From Muribaculaceae bacterium (lineage in GTDB: Bacteria > Bacteroidota > Bacteroidia > Bacteroidales > Muribaculaceae): a stretch of 26,661 nucleotides of DNA. Shown one piece after another: positions 22,834 through 26,661 of the stretch. Each line of letters starts with the position of its first letter. The first letter of the stretch is position 1. Under the pieces are notes generated by a model. It worked only from the letters and a program-made list of their open reading frames with translations, made no database searches and was not told the DNA's origin. Location of the stretch: contig JAIDTS010000010.1 of NCBI GenBank assembly GCA_029060585.1, positions 1 through 26,661 of the forward strand, read 5' to 3'. The position numbers were made by a program, and so were the translations under genes.

Positions 22834-24000
22834 TTACTGGATGGCTTCGACTTCCTGACGGAGAGCTACGATATCGAAGTCGTTCTGGCGACGCTGCACG
22901 ATCTCGCGAAGTTTATCGAAAGAAATCTTCCATTGGTCGGTAAACCAATTGCGTGCGATGGTCTGCTTCTGCTTGATCACGTCGTAGCCGTCGATTTTAT
23001 CCTTATCCTCCACGGGGAAAATCTCGTGCTTCTCACGCTGCTTCTCGAGATAAGCCTCCACTTCCTCAACAGTGGTCAGGTATTCCCCTTTCTCTCCTAC
23101 CATACCCATGCGGTAGTTCTTGTAGTCCTGTTCACGGGAATAGAAGAAATAGTGCTTGGAATCCGGATTGGAAGGATCGTCGTAGTAATAATAGCAGTAG
23201 TAGTCTGCATTCTCATCCTCGAGTTCACCCTCGGCCTTGTCGGAACCGGTGGTCCAGCCCTGCTTTGCCATCCAGAGGATCAAATCCATCTGTTCGGGTG
23301 TACGTGTGATGTAGTTGGCAATAGTCTCGGCGAAGTCCTCGCGGGCCTGAGAAGAGGCATAGGGAGTGACGAAGCCAAGAGAAGCTACATATCCGGGCTG
23401 TTTCGACTGCCACGAGCTGTCGTCGTAGCGGCCTGTGGAGAGGAGATTGAAATCAGTCGGATACGACTTGGTCTGGTGTAGGATATGGCCGAACTCATGG
23501 TGCATCGTACGGAAATAATACTCATTGAGCATATTGATATCCTCGAGATCCATCTCGTTAACCTTAAAGAGAGTCACCTTCAGGCCCCCCTCGGCGAGAC
23601 CGAGAATCTCAGTGCCGGTCTGCGCATTGTAGGCCGGAGATCCCACGAGGTGCAGGATGCGGGGTCCATAGCTCTTGATGAAGTCCTCGCCGGTCAGTTC
23701 CTTATAGGAATCATACCAGAGGTATTTGGTGAGCAGGGCGATGTCGCGGGCGTTGTCGTATGTTGCGGGCACGAGGTTGTAGTCCATCACAGACTCTACA
23801 TCTTCCATCAGATACTTGAAGTCAACATTATAGACATCGCGGAAATTCTGATTGAGCCACTTATCGAACTTATACGTATATGAAGCGGGATCCGCCTCGT
23901 CGCTGACATCCGGGAAGATGGTGTCGCCGAGCTTATCTTCGGAACAGGCAGCCATCAGCGGAGCGACCATCGCAGCTATTATATATCTTGAAAATTTCAT
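22834..24000 (-). CDS. Substrate-import-associated zinc metallohydrolase lipoprotein
   Basis: This 388-residue lipoprotein has lipobox LMAAC (Cys19). A gluzincin-type zinc motif HHEFGHILHQ places HExxH at His168-Glu169-Phe-Gly-His172. A downstream acidic segment (REDFAETIANY, 220-230) is the likely source of the third zinc ligand. The arrangement and the SusD neighbour match the family of putative zinc-binding metallopeptidases associated with SusCD (TIGR04549/PF15890 as I recall). A Tyr/Asp-rich stretch (YYCYYYYDDP) lies near 267-276. It probably sits on the cell surface and hydrolyses the polymer, possibly protein or glycoprotein, taken up by the adjacent SusCD pair; the substrate is not known. 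It starts 57 nt after the SusD stop, across the palindrome at 24026-24045. Confidence 0.92.
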   Translation of the reverse strand: MKFSRYIIAAMVAPLMAACSEDKLGDTIFPDVSDEADPASYTYKFDKWLNQNFRDVYNVDFKYLMEDVESVMDYNLVPATYDNARDIALLTKYLWYDSYKELTGEDFIKSYGPRILHLVGSPAYNAQTGTEILGLAEGGLKVTLFKVNEMDLEDINMLNEYYFRTMHHEFGHILHQTKSYPTDFNLLSTGRYDDSSWQSKQPGYVASLGFVTPYASSQAREDFAETIANYITRTPEQMDLILWMAKQGWTTGSDKAEGELEDENADYYCYYYYDDPSNPDSKHYFFYSREQDYKNYRMGMVGEKGEYLTTVEEVEAYLEKQREKHEIFPVEDKDKIDGYDVIKQKQTIARNWFTDQWKISFDKLREIVQRRQNDFDIVALRQEVEAIQ

Positions 24001-24025
24001 AGTTTTGCGTTTTAAATTTTCTGTG

Positions 24026-24045
24026 GGGAGAGCTGAAGCTCTCCC
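24026..24045. repeat. Perfect 9-bp palindrome with GA loop, copy 2 of the dispersed hairpin
   Basis: GGGAGAGCT GA AGCTCTCCC has the same arms as 9008-9027. It lies 12 nt past the SusD stop and 25 nt before the metallohydrolase start. No T-run follows, so it may act as an intercistronic RNA hairpin. Confidence 0.82.
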
Positions 24046-24057
24046 ATCCGGAATTTA

Positions 24058-25776
24058 TTATCTGCCGACCATCACAAGGTCGCTTGCTGGATTGAGTTTA
24101 TTGTCCTTGTCCTCAATACGCGGATTCCTCTGCATTCCTGCAGCTACAATTTCGGCCGGAATCTGGACAGCCTTGCGCTCGTCGAAAATGCCGAGGTGGT
24201 CGAGACCATCCTTTCCTATCTTGCGGTCGAATTCGAGGCCGAGACGCTTGATGTCGAACCAGCGCATGCCGGTATGGATCATCTCGATGCGGCGGAAGTG
24301 CTGGATGCACTGGAGCATAGCTATCTCCTCGGGAGAACCGATAGTCCAATTCGAAGGACAGATCTGATCAATATTGATAGTCTTCGCGATGCCGTAGCCC
24401 GGGTCACGATCAACATAGAAACTGCGGATATTATCTACAGTAAGATCGACGAACATGTCTTCCGAACCTTCGGCCGAAGGAGACTCACGGCGAGCCTTTT
24501 CCCAGATATCGAGATCAGCGAGAGCTCCGTTGATGTCTCCGAGGAAAAGCTTGGCCTCGGCACGCGTCAGAAGCACCTCCTCGCCTGTGAACTCAGAGCG
24601 AGTCACATGAGCGTAGCCTATACTTGCGATCTTATCGGTGATCTCAAACTGCTCGGATATATTACCTGCGAAATACGAACCATACTCAGCCTTACCATTG
24701 GAACCACAAGCACCGTTGAAGCATGGATGCATCACGAACGTGCCACCCTTACCATTCGACTGACGCCATTGGAAACGGCTCCACGAAGGGGATGAACCAT
24801 GTATGGTAGAATTGAGGGCATCGCGGATCACTCCATAACGAAGACCGCCTACGAAATGACGCCACGCAGTGGAGTATGTAGCGATAAGCATGAGGTTGCG
24901 CTGCTTATCCGAGCCTTGGACGAACTTACCGAAATCCGATATATAATAGAAGTTCCCAAGATTCTGGAAGATGGTGCTCATGAAGAGTCGTGGGTCTACC
25001 TCTGCGCCACCAAACGCATTGTTGCAATGCTCGAGACATTTGTCGTATTCCCTTGTGCAGAGGTAGAATCGGGCAGCGAAGGCCTCGGCTGCAGACTTAT
25101 TGAAGTGATATTTGGGAATATCATAAAGACCGTTGTCGATCAGCGGGAGAGCGGCCTCAAGGTCGGCGCGGATGTTATCGTATGTCGTCTTAAGAGTGCC
25201 ACGCTGATAGTCGGGCTTCACGGTAGTCTCGGGAGTCGTGATGTATGGAACACCGAGGAGTGTCTCGTTGACGACATCACCTCTGTAGGGATGGCAGAAG
25301 ACCTGAGCGAGGATGAAATGGCAGTAGCTGCGGATCATCAGCGCCTCACCCTTGACGGCACGCTGGGTGGCGTCGAGCGGACCTTCCTTCTCCCACTTAT
25401 CGAGCACCTGGAGCACAGCGTTGGCTCCGGCGATGGCGTGGTAGTGGCTCTCCCAGATTGCAGACGGGCTGTCGTTGTCGGTATTGGTCAGACAGACCTC
25501 CCATCGGAACATCTCGTCGTCGCCGCGGTCGTAGGGTGAGAGATTGTAGCGAAGGCCGTCTTCATCGGGAGCGTTGTTGTCTTCCATATTGTCAGACATC
25601 AGCTCGCAGGGCCAAGCGTAGTTCTGCATCGGATAGGAGGAGACGAGCAGCATACGGAGCTTGTCGGTGGTATCGAGTTCCACACGGGAATCGGTCGGGG
25701 TGCCAAGGAAATCGCTTCCGCAGGAAGTGAGTCCGAGAGCGGCACCCAGAGCGATTGTATATATGAATTTTTTCAT
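24058..25776 (-). CDS. SusD/RagB-family nutrient-binding lipoprotein
   Basis: This 572-residue lipoprotein has lipobox GLTSC (Cys19) and the usual SusD start CGSDFLGTPTDSRVE. TPR-type helices follow, with recognisable SusD signatures: SPSAIWESHYHAIAGANAVLQVLDKWE, VKGEALMIRSYCHFILAQVFCHPY, ITTPETTVKPDYQRGTLKTTY, FNKSAAEAFAARFYLC, and near the C-terminus LLTRAEAKLFLGDINGALADL and RRIEMIHTGMRWFDIKRLG. It forms the lid of a SusCD importer at the outer-membrane surface and helps bind the ligand. It begins 42 nt after the SusC stop, a gap filled by a 7-bp tandem array. Length is in the normal range. The absence of a glycoside hydrolase nearby, with a metallohydrolase present, argues for a peptide or glycoprotein-type substrate. 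Confidence 0.95.
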   Translation of the reverse strand: MKKFIYTIALGAALGLTSCGSDFLGTPTDSRVELDTTDKLRMLLVSSYPMQNYAWPCELMSDNMEDNNAPDEDGLRYNLSPYDRGDDEMFRWEVCLTNTDNDSPSAIWESHYHAIAGANAVLQVLDKWEKEGPLDATQRAVKGEALMIRSYCHFILAQVFCHPYRGDVVNETLLGVPYITTPETTVKPDYQRGTLKTTYDNIRADLEAALPLIDNGLYDIPKYHFNKSAAEAFAARFYLCTREYDKCLEHCNNAFGGAEVDPRLFMSTIFQNLGNFYYISDFGKFVQGSDKQRNLMLIATYSTAWRHFVGGLRYGVIRDALNSTIHGSSPSWSRFQWRQSNGKGGTFVMHPCFNGACGSNGKAEYGSYFAGNISEQFEITDKIASIGYAHVTRSEFTGEEVLLTRAEAKLFLGDINGALADLDIWEKARRESPSAEGSEDMFVDLTVDNIRSFYVDRDPGYGIAKTINIDQICPSNWTIGSPEEIAMLQCIQHFRRIEMIHTGMRWFDIKRLGLEFDRKIGKDGLDHLGIFDERKAVQIPAEIVAAGMQRNPRIEDKDNKLNPASDLVMVGR

Positions 25777-25784
25777 TTTCGTTG

Positions 25785-25812
25785 TACGTTTTACGATTTA
25801 CGTTTTACGCGG
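25785..25812. repeat. 7-bp tandem array TACGTTT x4 between susC- and susD-like genes
   Basis: Units are TACGTTT, TACGATT, TACGTTT, TACGCGG in exact 7-nt phase, occupying most of the 42-nt gap between the two genes. Confidence 0.82.
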
Positions 25813-25818
25813 ACTAAA

Positions 25819-26661
25819 TTAGAAACCTACGCGGACTGTGAATGTGAACTGCTTCGGAGTAGGTGAAGCCACACCGCCGGTATTGAAGAATTCCGGATCC
25901 TGACCATGGAGTTTCTTGTCGGAATAGATCAGGAAGGGGTTGGTTGCGGAGAGCTTCAGAGATGCACTGTTGATGCGCAGGGCCTGTGTCCAGTTGTCGG
26001 GGAACTGATACTGGAGGGAAATCTCCTTCATGCGGATGAAGTCACCCTTGGCGATACGCTCCGTAGAATAGTTGTAGGCATTGTAAGCCCATGAGAGGTT
26101 GTTGTCGTTGTAGTACTGACGAAGTGAAGCGATAGTAGGCACACTGGTGTATTTCTCGTCGCCGGAAGCCACCCAACGGTCCATGAAGTCCTTAGGCATA
26201 GCGGTGAGGTCGGAGTAAGCAGCCGCAAAGACAGGGTCAAGACGAAGCTTATTTCCGAAAGCGTATGTCATGAAGACGTTAAGAGTCCAGTTCTTATAGG
26301 TGAATGTGTTTCCGAAACCGCCGGTGTAGGGAGGATCGACCGGACCCTCATATACAAGGTGGTCGAGTTTCTCGAACTCCTGGAAATAGATATCGGAAGT
26401 AGTCACCTCACCGTTCTCATTTATGAACTGCGGGATACCGTCTTCAGTCAGACCCACAAACGGAATGGAGAAGATCGCACGCACGGGATAGCCCTCGAGA
26501 GGGAAGCCGGTACCCTGAACCAGGTCGTAGATACGGGAGCGGGAAGTAAGATCTGTGATCTTGTTCTTCGCATAAGAGAACGTGAAGTCGGTGGTCCAGT
26601 TGAAATCGTTGGTCATGATGTTGTGGGTCGAAAGAGTGAACTCAACACCATGCGAAGCCAT
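25819..26661 (-). CDS. SusC/RagA-family TonB-dependent outer-membrane transporter (C-terminal part; runs off right edge)
   Basis: The last 280 residues or so of the beta-barrel are visible. The frame is open to the window edge; the ATG at the edge is a Met codon inside the gene and not its start, as SusC proteins are about 1000 residues long. Typical features are FNWTTDFTFSYAKNKITDL, EGYPVRAIFSIPFVGLTEDG, PYTGGFGNTFTYKNWTLNVF, a helix-rich loop with PKDFMDRWVASGDE, RIAKGDFIRMKEISLQYQFP, LSATNPFLIYSDK and the closing strand TFTVRVGF that ends in Phe. It imports the substrate captured by the SusD partner, powered by TonB. Plug, signal peptide and any anti-sigma-related extension lie outside the window. 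Confidence 0.95.
   Translation of the reverse strand: MASHGVEFTLSTHNIMTNDFNWTTDFTFSYAKNKITDLTSRSRIYDLVQGTGFPLEGYPVRAIFSIPFVGLTEDGIPQFINENGEVTTSDIYFQEFEKLDHLVYEGPVDPPYTGGFGNTFTYKNWTLNVFMTYAFGNKLRLDPVFAAAYSDLTAMPKDFMDRWVASGDEKYTSVPTIASLRQYYNDNNLSWAYNAYNYSTERIAKGDFIRMKEISLQYQFPDNWTQALRINSASLKLSATNPFLIYSDKKLHGQDPEFFNTGGVASPTPKQFTFTVRVGF

Noticed and set aside
26659..26661. ATG at the right edge as the start of a 280-residue gene
   Set aside because: The sequence is mid-barrel of a SusC-family protein, so this Met codon is internal.

Overview
The window looks like a chromosome segment from a gut-type Bacteroidales, most probably Muribaculaceae-like or another Bacteroides relative. The evidence is a SusC/SusD pair, many lipoproteins with Bacteroidota-style signal peptides, a DUF6048-type outer-membrane protein, a choloylglycine-hydrolase-family enzyme, a C-terminal secretion-type tail, and promoters of the Bacteroidales form (TTTG, about 19-20 nt, TAnnTTTG). 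The family level is inference. Seventeen of the eighteen genes lie on the minus strand. No rRNA, tRNA, IS element or CRISPR array was seen.

Region 1 (about 8900 down to 1, minus) is the most interesting part. It is a tight operon: a TolC-like outer-membrane channel, a HlyD/Alg44-like periplasmic adaptor fused to a C-terminal SPOR domain, a cytosolic multi-zinc-ribbon protein that looks like TackOD1, a membrane GT2 polysaccharide synthase with D,D,D,QxxRW motifs, and a large membrane histidine kinase with a periplasmic binding-protein-like sensor and a repetitive tail. The first three genes overlap by ATGA. I read it as a candidate synthase-dependent exopolysaccharide system that exports through a TolC/HlyD conduit, with its own cytosolic regulator and sensor kinase.

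Region 2 (9097-11418) holds a single large lipoprotein with a beta-helix-like N-terminal half and a propeller-like C-terminal half. It has its own promoter and a very clear terminator.

Region 3 (17019 down to 11671) is a run of minus-strand genes behind one good promoter: OmpR-type response regulator, histidine kinase, a biotin synthase with unusual cysteines, a polyprenyl-phosphate-type glycosyltransferase, and a DUF6048-like outer-membrane protein. The only plus-strand gene (17162-18208, a secreted Ntn hydrolase) diverges from it. That gene converges on an unknown single-TM helical protein (18397-19299), and the two share a bidirectional terminator.

Region 4 (26661 down to 19658) is a nutrient-uptake operon: the SusC C-terminus (cut by the window edge), SusD, a HExxH lipoprotein of the substrate-import-associated type, a DUF4302 lipoprotein, and a secreted protein with a BACON-like domain and a C-terminal sorting-like tail.

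Two repeat phenomena cut across the genes. Many junctions carry short tandem arrays, mostly of 7-bp period, with a different unit at each place. A perfect or near-perfect 20-nt palindrome recurs three times, each time just downstream of a minus-strand gene.
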